Positions 9,818 to 21,097 of a stretch of DNA of 64,000 nucleotides are shown here, in pieces. How positions within the stretch are numbered: position 1 is the stretch's first letter; each line of letters starts with the position of its first letter. The notes below the pieces were generated by a model. It had not been told where the DNA came from. It worked only from the letters and a program-made list of their open reading frames with translations, and did no database searches. The position numbers and the translations under genes are program-made. The stretch is from Glebionis coronaria (lineage: Eukaryota; Streptophyta; Magnoliopsida; Asterales; Asteraceae): positions 290,389,147 through 290,453,146 of the forward strand of contig CM046875.1 of the NCBI GenBank assembly GCA_025667525.1, given 5' to 3'.

Positions 9818-11742
9818 ATGCAAACTCGCAACCAAGCTAGACGTGCATGTAAACAAAGAAACCGAAAGGAAACCACACATAACCTTTCAAGTGAGGAGTC
9901 TCCTATTTACGAACCTATCGTAGAACAAGAAGCAAACATGGAAAATCGAACTATGATGGAGTTACTTCAAGCACCCACCGAGGGTTATGGAGAGGCTATT
10001 TTGAAGTTAAGACGGGTTTGTTGTCGATGATCCAAAACAACAAATTCCGTGGTGATGAAAAGGATAACCCGCACAACCATATCCGCCAATTCAATCGTCT
10101 TACCGCCACTTGCAAGTTTAAGGACGTTGCTAATGACTCGATTAAGATGGTGCTTTTTCCGTATTCCTTAGCGGGGCCCGCTAAAATTTGGTTAGAGAAA
10201 GAGCCACCCAATTCTATATTGATGTGGAAGGATCTCGTTTCGAAGTTCGTGAACCAATTTTTCCCGCCCTCTAAGACTACGCATTTGAAAAACGAGATTT
10301 CAAAATTTTCACAAGAATTTAATGGGAGTTTTTCTACGGCTTGGAATCGGTTTAAGGAAATGTTGCACGAGTGTGCTCATCATGGTTTTTCCGACTTGCA
10401 TCAAATTGACACGTTTTACAATGGATTGAACGATCATGAGAGAGATTATCTTAATACCGCCGCGGGTGGTAATTTTTTGTGTAAAAAGGTCGAGGAAGCG
10501 TTGTTGATTATTGAGAATAGGTATAAGGTCTATAGTCCTCCTAACACGTCGAGTGTTCGTAAGGCTTCTCTTCGGCTTCACCTTCATTGTTTCATACCAT
10601 GGATGCTTGCCAAATTGAGGCAAATTTAGAGAACAAAATCTTTGATAAGCTTAAGGGTCTTTGGATTGAATTCAAAGTTGGTGAACAATCTACTCCCGCT
10701 ACGGCTAAAGCGGTTGAGGTTTTTTGCATGTATTGTGTTGGAGGTCATGATTTCTCCGAGTGCATTACCAACGGTGGTAACACTTCGAGTGCCTACGCGG
10801 CCACGAGAACTTATAACCAAAATGGTCAAGTTACCCGCTCTAATCAAATGACTCCACCGGGTTTTGCTCCTAATCAAATGCTAACAACTATCAAAACAAT
10901 CAAGTTGGTTACAAAAACTATTATAAGGGTAACAACTGTAGGAATCAAGGGGCTAATAACCAAGTTTCAAACAAAAATCAAAACAATGATTTTCAAAACA
11001 ACAACCAAAGTTTGCAAAACTTGAAAGATGTTCCAAATGAATTTGTTGAATACGCAAATGGAAATGATGTTAGGTTTGATAATATTCAAAGGGAGATAAT
11101 TAGCCTAAGATCCGAGTTTAAGAATGACTTGAAAAAGGAGTTGAAAAACGAGTTAGCAAATGAGCTTAAGATTCATACCAACAAAAAGGAGGGTAATGTG
11201 ACTAGATTACAACAAAACCAACAAAAGATGGAACAAGGGCAACATGAAATAAAACAAGAGAAGCCTAAGGCTGATAAGAGGCAATCTATGTTTGAGGATA
11301 AAATTTCATCCATGTTTGAGGCTATAATGTGTAAATCGTCTTCGAGTAGTCTTCCTAGTAACACCATATCGAACCCTAAGGGAGAGAAGAAACTGATTAC
11401 CACATGAAGTGGCAAGACACTTAAGGAACCGACTCCTCAACCAATTACTCCAACGGTGGAGGAAATTGAGGAAGAAACTGAGGTGGTGGTCGAAAAGGAG
11501 CATATCCCAATCCCACGAAGTACCGCTCAGCCACACCTACGGTTGACCCATTACCAACATTGGAACCCGAGATTCCAAAGCCTATGCCTATGCCTCAACC
11601 TACACTACCTTTTCCCTACCCATCGAGACTTCGTAAGGAGAAACGTCAAGAGCGCGACAATTACCAATTTGAACTTTTTATGAAAATGATTCGTGATGTG
11701 CATTTTAATATAAGTTTTGCCGACGCTTTGGTCATGATGCCT
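9818..11742 (+). pseudogene. E1 gag (Athila), frameshifted
   Basis: The start is set at the ATG reading MQTRNQARRACKQ. A frameshift near 10018 moves to the gag core frame (10018-10629), which has GPAKIWLEKEPPNS, FPPSKTTHLKNEI and NRFKEMLHECAHHG, typical of plant Ty3 gag. A CX2CX3HX4C zinc knuckle (CMYCVGGHDFSEC) lies near 10730, in another frame. A Lys/Glu/Gln-rich coiled-coil segment covers 11012-11407, then a stop. A proline-rich stretch leads to the Athila-typical RLRKEKRQERDNYQFELFM near 11640 and FADALVMMP at the end. At least four frame changes or stops occur. The product would assemble particles and bind RNA. Confidence 0.85.
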
Positions 11743-12473
11743 TGATTTGCCGCTAACTTTAAGAGTACGTTCAACAACAAGGAGAAATTGCAACAATTGT
11801 CTAGTTGTTATCGGTTTATCTTAACCGCATACCTCAAAAAGTCGGTGATCCCGGTAAATTCTTGATTCCATGTGCAATTCAAGATATGGAAGAATGCTAT
11901 GCCTTGTCCGATCTTGGTGCTAGTATTAACTTTATGCCTCTTGCAATCTTCAAGTCGCTCAATCATCCTAATCTTACTCCTTCACTAATGTCTATCGAAT
12001 TGGCCGATCATTCCACTATTCCCGCATGTGGATTGGCCGAAGACGTTTTTGTGAAAGTGGTAAAGTTCTATTATCTGGTAGACTTTATCGTTGTTGATAT
12101 TCCCACGGATCCTCAAGTTCCTCTTATTTTAGGTCGTTCGTTTTTGGGTACCTCAATCGCGTTGATTGATGTGCATGCTATAAAAATCACCTTACGTTTC
12201 AACGACAAGGAACTTGTTATAAACGCAACACAAAACTCTCCAATTTCTCATGTTTATTTCGTCGCGACCATAAACCTCGTTGATATGATCGATGTTGTTT
12301 GCAAGGATTTTTCACAAGAAGTTTTAGGTTTTGGTGATGATGAAAATAGTGGCAATCCCACTATGCTTGATCCCATTCTTGATAATTCAACACCATCCTT
12401 CACTCCATTTGTAGGTGGTGGTTTTACGTTGGAAGAATTTGATGTTCCTCGTACTTGTAACGAAGACCTCTAA
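11743..12473 (+). pseudogene. E1 aspartic protease domain
   Basis: An open segment at 11805-12473 carries the Athila protease signature. ALSDLGASINFMP contains the catalytic Asp (residue 36 of the open segment) in the DLGA form that Athila uses instead of DTGA or DSGA. Further on VPLILGRSFLGTS supplies the flap and the ILGR motif. The protease cuts the Gag-Pol precursor inside the particle. The active site looks intact, but the segment is cut off from gag by a stop near 11743 and from RT by stops after 12473, so it could not be made as part of a full polyprotein. Confidence 0.85.
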
Positions 12474-13697
12474 AACGATGAGAACTTCTCGATTATCAAG
12501 GATTTTCTCAACGATTTTCCATTTTCTCCGCCCGACGAGGTTATGAGTATCGAGCTCAAATCTTCAATTGAGAAACCACCAATACTTGAGTTGAAAGATT
12601 TACCTCCTCATCTTGAATACGTATTCTTGGAAGGAGACGATAAGTTGCTGGTGATTATTGCGAAAGATCTTTCGAATGATAAAAAACCGCACTTATCAAT
12701 GTTCAAACGGACCACAAAGGGGTAATTGCGTGGAAATTATCCGACATTAAGCGGATTGATCCTAAATTTTGTACCCACAAAATCTTAATGGAGGAGGACT
12801 ACAATCCCACAATCCGATGTCAAAGGAGGATGAACCCCAAAATTCACGACGTCATCAAAAAGGAGGTCCTTAAAATCCTTGACGCGGGAATGATTTACCC
12901 TATTTCCGATACCCTTGGGTAAGTCCTATTCATTGTGTTCCTAAGAAGGGAGGAATGATTGTTGTGCCAAACGATGCCAACGAGTTAGTTCCAACTCGAC
13001 TCGTGACCGAATGGAGGGTGTGCATCGACTATCTTAAGTTGAATGACGCCACTCGTAAAGACCATTGTCCCTTGCCCTTCATGGACCAAATTTTGGAGCG
13101 TCTTGCGGGAAATGATTTCTATTGCTTTTTGATTGTTTTTCCGGTTACTTCCAAATCCTCATCGATCCTCGTGATCAAGAAAAAACTACGTTTACATGTC
13201 CATATGGAACGTTTGCCTAACGTAGAATGCCATTTGTACTTCGCAATGCATCGGGAACTTTTCAACGGTGCATGATGGCTATTTTTCATGACATGATCGA
13301 GAAGACGATGGAAGTCTTTATGGATGATTTTTACATGTTTGGTTGTTCGTTCACTTCGTGTTTGTCGAATCTTGAGAGAATGTTAAAACGTTGTGAGGAA
13401 ACCAACCTTGTGCTCAATTGGGAAAAATGTCATTTTATGGTTAAGGAAGGAATCGTCTTAGGGCACAAGGTCTCAAAAGCGGGGATTGAGGTAGACAAAG
13501 CTAAGGTAGACGTCATCGCTAAATTACCTCATCCCAAAACCGTTAAGGGAGCTAGGAGTTTCCTAGGCCACGCGGGCTTTTATCGTCGATTCATCAAGGA
13601 TTTTTCAAAGATTTATCGACCTATTACACGTCTCCTCGAAAAAGATGCTCCTTTTGTCTTTAACGAAGATTTTGTACGAGCCTTTGAAATCCTTTAG
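12474..13697 (+). pseudogene. E1 reverse transcriptase domain
   Basis: A linker (ELKDLPPHLEYVFL, about 12590) leads into RT. Fingers and palm motifs lie in two frames: WRVCIDYLKLNDATRKDHCPLP at about 13012-13077, then after a frame change FQRCMMAIFHDMIEKTMEVF and the catalytic FMDD (about 13317-13328). The stretch NWEKCHFMV...GIVLGHKVS and FLGHAGFYRRFIKDFS continue the thumb and connection. Several stops and frame changes cluster at 12720-12960 and 13120-13230, and a TAG ends the frame at 13695-13697. RT copies element RNA to DNA in the particle. The catalytic aspartates are kept although the frame is destroyed. Confidence 0.9.
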
Positions 13698-14130
13698 AGG
13701 AAACTTACCGAAGCTCCCATTCTTGTTGCTCCTAATTGGAACCTCCCCTTTGAGCTCATGTGTGACGCTAGTGATTACGCCATAGGGGCCGTTTTGGGGC
13801 AACGTCATAAAAAGCACTTCTTTCCTATTCAGTATGCTAGCAAGACGATGACCGAGGCTCAACTTAAATACACTACAACGGAAAAGGAATTCCTTGCCGT
13901 GGTGTATGCATTTGAGAAATTCCGACCTTACCTCGTCTTGACCTAATGCATAGTGTATACGGATCACTCGACAATCAAGTATCTCATGGCTAAACAAGAT
14001 GCAAAGCCGATATTGCTTCGTTGGATTCTCCTTCTACAAGAATTTGATGTCGAAATCCTTGACAAAAAAGGAGCCTAGAATCTAGCGGCAGATCATCTTT
14101 CTCGTTTAGAAGATCCTCACCAAAGTGTGT
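13698..14130 (+). pseudogene. E1 RNase H domain
   Basis: CDASDYAIGAVLGQR (about 13762) holds the first catalytic Asp region and TTEKEFLAVVYAFEKFR the Glu region. After a TAA at about 13944, [13 protein letters not shown] and [10 protein letters not shown] complete the domain, with one more TAG near 14078. RNase H removes RNA from the RNA:DNA hybrid. The order RT-RNase H-integrase is that of Ty3/gypsy. Stops make it inactive. Confidence 0.85.
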
Positions 14131-15400
14131 ACGAGCCAAAGGAAATCACCGAAACATTTCCTCTCGAGACACTTGGTGTAGTGAATTCTAATCTTGACTC
14201 ATCCACCCCATGGTTTGCATACATCGCAAATTACCATACGGGGAACTTCATCATTAAGGGTATGACGACTCAACAAAAATGAAAATTCTTTCGTGACGTC
14301 AAGTTCTACTTTTGGAACGACCCTTACCTCTTTCGGACTTGTGCGGATAAAATTATTCGATGTTGTGTATTTGACAACGAAGCTTCTAATATCCTTAAAG
14401 CTTGTCACGAGGGACCCACAGGTGGTCACCATGGTGCTAATCTCACGGCGAAGAAGATCTTTGATGCCGGATTCTTTTGGCCTACTATTTACCGAGACTC
14501 ACATGCACTTGTAAAGTCATGTGACTCATGCCAACGACAAGGAAAAGCCTCACAAAACGATGAAATGCCACAAAACATCATCCAAGTGTGTGAGATCTTT
14601 GACGTTTAGGGAGTTGATTTTATGGGGCCGGTCCCATCATCTCGTGGTAATAAGTACATCCTTGTCGCCGTTGACAACCTATCCAAGTGGGTGGAAGCTA
14701 AGGCTTTTCCCTTGAACGATGCTCGTGTGGTAGTCAAGTTTTTGAAGAGCTTGTTTTCTCGGTTTGGAACCCCTCGTGCGATCATAAGCGATCGTGGAAC
14801 ACATTTTTGTAATGACCAATTCGAAAAGGTCCTAAGGAAATATGGGGTTACACATTAGATTTCTACGGCTTATCACCCACAAATGAGTGGGCAACTCGAG
14901 GTTTCAAATTGAGCGTTGAAGAGGATATTGGAGAGATCGATCGGAGAAAACCGACAATCGTGGTCGGATAAGTTAGACGATGCTTTATGGGCCTTTCGTA
15001 CCGCTCATAAGACGCCCATCGGGTGCACTCATTATAAGCTCGTGTACGGGAAGAATTGTCACTTGCCAATTGAACTCGAACACAAAGCTTATTGGGCCCT
15101 TAAGAATTGTAATGATGACATTGAGACCGCGGGAAAACACCGGAAAATGCAACTTAATGAATTGGATGAATTGAAAGACATTGCTTATGAAAATTCATTG
15201 ATTTACAAAGAAAAAACTAAAAAGTTTCATGATTCTAAAATTAAAAACCGGGTTTTTAACATTGGAGATCAAGTGTTGCTTTTTAACTCACGTTTGAAAT
15301 ACTTTTCCGGCAAGTTGAAATCCGTTGGTCGGGTCCATTCACCGTTACCCAAGTTTTCCCATATGGGACCATCGAGCTAGCTCAAAATGATGGACCCAAT
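14131..15400 (+). pseudogene. E1 integrase domain
   Basis: An HHCC zinc region ([14 protein letters not shown] through [11 protein letters not shown], about 14400-14550) is followed by the DDE core. The first Asp is in [11 protein letters not shown] (about 14617) and the second in [13 protein letters not shown] (about 14790). The region of the catalytic Glu is in SGQLEVSN (about 14887-14910). The C-terminal part reads [17 protein letters not shown] and [24 protein letters not shown], an Athila-like tail without a chromodomain. Stops occur at about 14281, 14607, 14858 and 14910, each explainable as CGA, TGG or CAG turned to a stop by C-to-T change on one strand. Integrase joins new element DNA to the chromosome. 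Confidence 0.9.
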
Positions 15401-15899
15401 TTCAAGGTGAATGGACATAGGTTGAAGCATTACTTTGGCGGGGATGTTCCCTCTTTGAACTACCTCGACCACGTCACCTTCCCCAATGATAATTAGTATT
15501 GAGGGGATCGAGTCGAGCTCATGACTCGGTAATCAAAAACAAGGTGCCTCGTGGGGGAGTCCCATGCTTATCCATGTACATATTATCGATTTCTAATGTA
15601 GTAACATGAGGGGATTTGTGCACTTCCAACCATTGTTCCGTGGTTGTTTGTGAATTCTGGTTTTTAGATGATCATGATCCTTACGATTGGAGCCTCTCGT
15701 GTTCGTTTTATGGGAGCACTGCTTTGAAGAATTTCTAGATATCCACACATGATATATCCTTATATGTTTTAACGTTAGGTTTATAGCACACTTTATAAAC
15801 GGCTTTAAATTTAACGGTTACACCCTTTCCATGCTAGATTAAGCATTCAACTACGTCTCTAGTATGTGGGTCCCACCCTTAGACTCGAAACATTGAGGA
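15401..15899 (+). other. E1 3' UTR, proximal part
   Basis: Non-coding, similar to the reverse complement of E2 28080-28500 (shared GGTGCCTCGTGGGGGAGTCC and CATGCTTATCCATGTACATA) and in part to E4 near 55560. It contains a PPT-like TAGTATGTGGG at 15860 and the left arm of the AAACATTG hairpin (15888-15899), where the solo LTR inserted. Confidence 0.8.
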
Positions 15900-18800
15900 T
15901 GATAGTTGTGTTTTACTACTCTTTTGGAAAAGAGAGCAAATAGGGCAAGTAATGAATACGACGATTTAGGAAAACCGTGTATTGATGACCCTAAAATGAG
16001 TTCGTTCTCAAGGAGGCTAGTGTGTTATGTGTGTAATGATTTGTATTAGATTTGTAATTATACTTTTGAGAAAGAAAAATAGAAATAAGATTAGAAGAGA
16101 ATGACGGTTACGAAGACGGATTAAACTAAGACAAAAAAGGCGTTTACGTAAAACCGTAAGAAGCACCAAAATTAAAATTTTAACCTAAAAATTCCTAAAA
16201 ATTACCAAAAATCCACAATAATATTCTAAGAGTTTAAGAAAAATCCAAACTTGCCAAAACCTTTTAATTAATTAGATAATGACTTTTTAATGCTAATTAA
16301 AGCCCTAAAAATCAAAATTAATTATTAAAAAGTCCCAAACAAGATTTTAAAGTTTGTAAACCTCAAAAATGCCCTAATTAAGCTAAAGGGTATTTTTCAA
16401 AATTTTAAAATCACTAAAAACTATTTTTAAACAATTAAAAACTACTAAAATCAATTAAAACTTAAATTAATTCTAGAAAATAATTAAAAGACTCTAAAAA
16501 TATTTGGAAAGTTGCAAAATTCCTAATTAAGTGTTTAGATCCTAGGAAAAATATAAAAACTTAGAAAATCAGACTTTTAATTTTTAACAATAAAATAATA
16601 ATAAAATATTATTAAAAATCCAAAAATCATAAATAATTCTAAAAAGTTGCAAACTAGCTTAATTTAACCTAAATAACTCAGAAATGAAAGTGAAATTACC
16701 TAAATACCCTTAATGGGCTAAACCCAAAACAGTACCTTATTGGGCCAAATTTGGGCCCAATAATAAAAAGTGTTCAAAATAAGCCCAAAAAGCACAGTTT
16801 GACTCAAAATTTGATTTTAAACAACTTTTTCCAAAGGCCCAAAAGCTGAAAGTGTGAAATAAGCTAGCTTATACCAAACAGCTTATTCTTAATGGGCTTT
16901 TTGGCCCATTAAGCTATAAGCCAATGCCATAAGCTAAAATTTGACACAAAAGCTTCTTTTGTCCTAAATAAGACTTTTGCAAAAAGAAATTGAAATAAGC
17001 CCAAGGAATAAGCCTGAAAATGCAATAAGCAATCTACAGAAAACGACAAAATAGTCGTTTTTGAGTTCTAGGCCACCCCAAGTGCTGATTCAAGTTTCTA
17101 TAGGTTTTAAATGACTTAATTAAGCAAAATCAACAAAGAGTTTTCAAATAAGCTGACTCAATAAGATAGAAAAAGCAAATAAGCACTTATGTAAAAGTCA
17201 AATAAGTTGGTTTTCTAGTAAAAAGTCAAAGTAAAAGTCTGATAAGCTCCAGTCTACTCAAATGGGTCATATAATGAAGACCTATCACAAAAAATAAGTT
17301 GTTGCAAGTTTGGTAAGCTAGAATAGCTTATTGATAAGCTGAGTTCAATTTTACACTAGCAGGGGCTAGTTTTGGGTGTTGAGCAGTGGAAAATTTTTCC
17401 ACTGCTTGACTTGTTTGACTTTTTGTCTTTAGTGACTTTTTTGGAGATTCAGATTACACAAAGGCACCCAAATGATCTTTGGATCAAAAGGAGTCAAGAA
17501 AAATCAAAATATCACAATCACAAACACCCAATTGATACAGTTTAATCAATAAAGTCCCAGATATGATACAGACATGAACAAATAAGCAGTTGAGCACTTA
17601 TAAGCAGTTTTAGCACAAATCAGCCAGCCAAACTCAACCAAATACATACACAAGCTATATTAAACTCAAATAAGCAAGTCTAAATAGGTTTCATGCAATG
17701 ATTTAAAGAATTAAGCAAGATTCAAGCCAAAGAATGTTACTGATGAACACTAACACATGCAGTTTTACACTTTGCTGATGTATTTGACAAATAAGCCAGA
17801 TTCAACACCTCAAATCTTTCAAACAGGTTACAATAAATTTGTTTAAACCACTTTTAGCCCTAAGCATGCATACACACTAAGTGTTCCCAAAATCCTAGGT
17901 CAAAACAGGCAATAACAAAGGTTCTATAGCAGATTGTATGATTCAAGGCTTCAAACCCAAAAACTTGCAGCAAAACACTCTCAACCAAGCATATATCAGA
18001 TATAGAACATAAACACAAACTTTCCACAACACAATAACAAGATTCAAGCTTAAACAGGTAGACCCAAACACCCCTTTATCTTTTCAAAATCAAATTTTTC
18101 AAAGGAAAAGTGAGACTTAAGACCACCCAAGCGTCAATTAACACAATAACAAGTAAGATTAACAGATTCAAGCAAGTATAAGCCACAAAATACACAAGAA
18201 CAAAGGTAACACTCAGATATCACAAAAATCCAAAGTATTATCAGATTTTGGGATTAAGGGTGTGTACCTCATGGATGTACATCCACACCCACGGATTTTG
18301 AGCTTATGTGCTAACAAGAACAAGCACAAGCTTCCACCACAAAGCCTGTTAAGAATCAACATGGTTAGAAGCACAAGTATAAAATCAGAAACTTGAAAAA
18401 TCTTGATTAATGCAACCTTGTTACCCCACACTTGATTATCCCCAAGTTATAAGCCTCACCACACCTTAATCAACACAATTAGGATGTTATGATCAGCCCT
18501 ATAACCCAAGAATTCCAAGGTTGAAACAAGAACTTAGCAAAATATCAAGAAAATGAAGAAAATGTGCAAACTTTTGCACACTCCTCTTTTGAAAATAGGT
18601 TTTAAACTTCAAAATCAGTAAACTAAGAACATAAACAAGCAATAATAAGATGGAACTTGGTCTTTCTTCAACACACTTAACTCAAATTTCATAAAACTGA
18701 AAAAGGGATTTACAAGTGCTTGAACAAGGAAAAACCAAAGCAAAAGTCTAAGTGAGACCCTATGGCTTTATATATAGCCTTACAAGTGAGCTAAGAACAG

Positions 18801-20130
18801 ATAAAAATGCTTAACCCTAATGCTTGAACTTCCAAAATTGCCCTTGCAGATTTTGAAAACCTTGGAGTCTTGTGAAGAATTCTTGGCTGTTTGTGGTGTG
18901 TATAGCTGTAGAAAGTTGATCAATGGTCTCAAATAAGCTTAAGTTTGAAGCTTTGTTGTGGGACGTTGGATTGTTGGCCCTACTATTTTTCTTCTTCCTC
19001 ACTTTGTAGCAGGGGAGGCATGTGTGGGACAAAGGGGTGGTGAGGTGTCCAAGTTTAAGGTTGGGATGTGATTAGCAGACCATTAATCATAAATCTGCAC
19101 AAGATGTTGGCTTAATTTTGGCTTAAACAAAATTACCCAATTTGTATCAAGAACACCAAGAACATGTATTTAATCCGTTTGGTTTTTTAAATAGGTCTTT
19201 AGCGCCCTTAATTAAATATTTAATTAAGGTTTGTTAAATCAGTTGTGGGTGGATAGCTGAGGTGGACAAAGGGTGGAAGGGGATTGGTGGGTTTTGGTGA
19301 GTGGGGCACGTGTCACCCCCTCACTGGCCTAGGTAAAAATCCTGTCTTGGCAGCTTTGATCCTTCACCTCTTTTCTTCTTGTCTTTTCACTTTAAATAGC
19401 TATCAACGCCCATTTCAGCCTTATCAGCTTTTACAACTTTGCAGTTTTGCCCCAAAAACTTTTACAAAGTGAATTCAGGGGTAATTCTTGCCATTTTTGA
19501 ATTCTTCAAGGGCTGATTTGGCATTTTAATGATGGATAATGGTCTTGACTTGTATAATTGATGTTTTAGAGGACTGAATTTGCCATGTCATGTTTGATGA
19601 GGGACCATTTTTGCCAAATGTTGAAAGTTGAGGGTCCTTTTTGTAATTTTGGAATTTTTAAAGGACCAAACTTGTAATTTCTTGTAGTTTGAAGGACTTC
19701 ATGATGTATTTGACTTTGTGGAGGATATTGGTTGACAATTTAGCTTTGTTGAGGGGCTAAACTTGCCAATTCTTCAAAGTGGAGGGCCCTTTTTGAAATT
19801 TTGACAAACTTTAGGGACCAAACTTGTAATTATGAGGATACAAGGGTATAAAGTGTCAATTCTTCCATATTGGAGGACCCCTCTACATAATTCTTCAAGT
19901 CTTCAAGGGTTTTCTTGGGAACATTCTCCATTAGGGCTTGGTTCATTGTGCGGCTTCGTTTCCCGTGTTCGTTTTTGTATGATTCTTGTGATCTTTTGTC
20001 ATTTTCTCAATATCCGTACCTAAAATACACAAGCAACAAACACAAGCATATACATGGGTATTTTGATGATATTTAATGCATTTTAAGCCCTATTTGGACG
20101 ATGAGACTACGTATAAAAGCAGTCTCATCA
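15900..20130 (-). repeat. Solo LTR, family A, reversed (copy A2, 4231 bp)
   Basis: Minus strand runs from TGATGAGACTGC (20130) to CACAACTATCA (15900), flanked by GAGGA on both sides (15895-15899 and 20131-20135). The joined flanks recreate the hairpin AAACATTGAGGACAATGTTT, which E2 and E4 have uninterrupted. It is the inverted counterpart of the E1 3' LTR at 21098-24325, with matching blocks such as 17350/22880 and 18280/21970. It has a TATATATA region at 18772-18780 on the minus strand, a field of ATAAGC/GCTTAT words at 16850-18000 and degenerate AGGGACCAAA repeats at 19490-19900. No gene seen. Confidence 0.9.
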
Positions 20131-21097
20131 GAGGACAATGTTTAACTTTAGTATGGGGGGTGAATAGATACTTTCCTTGCCAAACCTTCACGCTTTCCAA
20201 AATTTATCTTTTTGTTTATCGTTTTGTTGCAAAATAAGGCTAAAAATGGCCAAATTTTAAAAATTTTCTCATATTTTCATAAGTGTTTGAAGATACGAAT
20301 GTAGATTTTCTGATGGCGAGAATAAGAGTAATTTTTTACTCGACCGTGTGTGTTGAGCACTTAGCTTCGATTCCTTAACTATATATTAGGCTAATTCTCT
20401 TAAATGAGGACGAGAAATGATTTGAGTTAATTATAAGTTACTATGCTAAACGTAGAGTATTCGTATTCTTTCAAGAACTCATGTGTTCTCGTTGTTTGCT
20501 TATTCTCCCTTCGCTTGTATATATATTTTGCTTAATAAGTATTGGCTTAGCGGTTTAGTCTTGATTGTTGGTTTCTAGTCTTTTCTAGTAGATTCCATGT
20601 AATTAAATTGGGAAGACATTAAGTTATCGCCAACGTCAGGGTTTTGAAGTATTGGCAACCCGAATAATCGAAATCTTCACCTAATAATAAGATTTCAAGT
20701 GCTCACCTAAATCAAGCAAACAATTTGAAGCTCACAAGGCCGAAAAATGTATGCGAAATTGAAAGTGAATTATGCATTAATCTTTTAAGCTTTAAAGATC
20801 CAAAATTCGCTTTTGCGTGAGGATATACGTCTTTGGCCATAATAAACACCTCATGGCGAGGTTAAATAAAAGGCAAGGCAAGACCGAAGTCATAAAAAAA
20901 ACTTCATGGCGAAGTAGAATAAAAGATGGAGGCAAACCTATGATAATAAGGCCCATCCGTTAGGGGGTGTATAAAAGTCATGGTAATAAGTCTCATGTTC
21001 AAAACCGTTATAAAACCGTGGTTATCGATCCTTCTTGTTGACTAAATTTTTTTGACATTGTTGTCTATTCGGGGGGGGGGGGGGGGGTTATTAATTC
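20131..21097 (+). other. E1 3' UTR, distal part
   Basis: Continues the 3' UTR after the solo LTR. It completes the hairpin (CAATGTTT at 20136-20143) and carries a PPT-like TTAGTATGGGGGG at 20148-20160. It then matches the reverse complement of E2 27180-28040. Homology ends at about 21097, beyond a run of 17 G; the real PPT and LTR start are deleted. No gene seen. Confidence 0.8.
21071..21087 (+). repeat. Homopolymer of 17 G
   Basis: The matching place in E2 reads AGGGTGAA, so this run is a local expansion just left of the deletion junction. Length may be uncertain in the assembly. Confidence 0.8.

Noticed and set aside
18213..19032. Possible small genes in the solo LTR A2
   Set aside because: Short frames not conserved in the matching LTR at 21098-24325.
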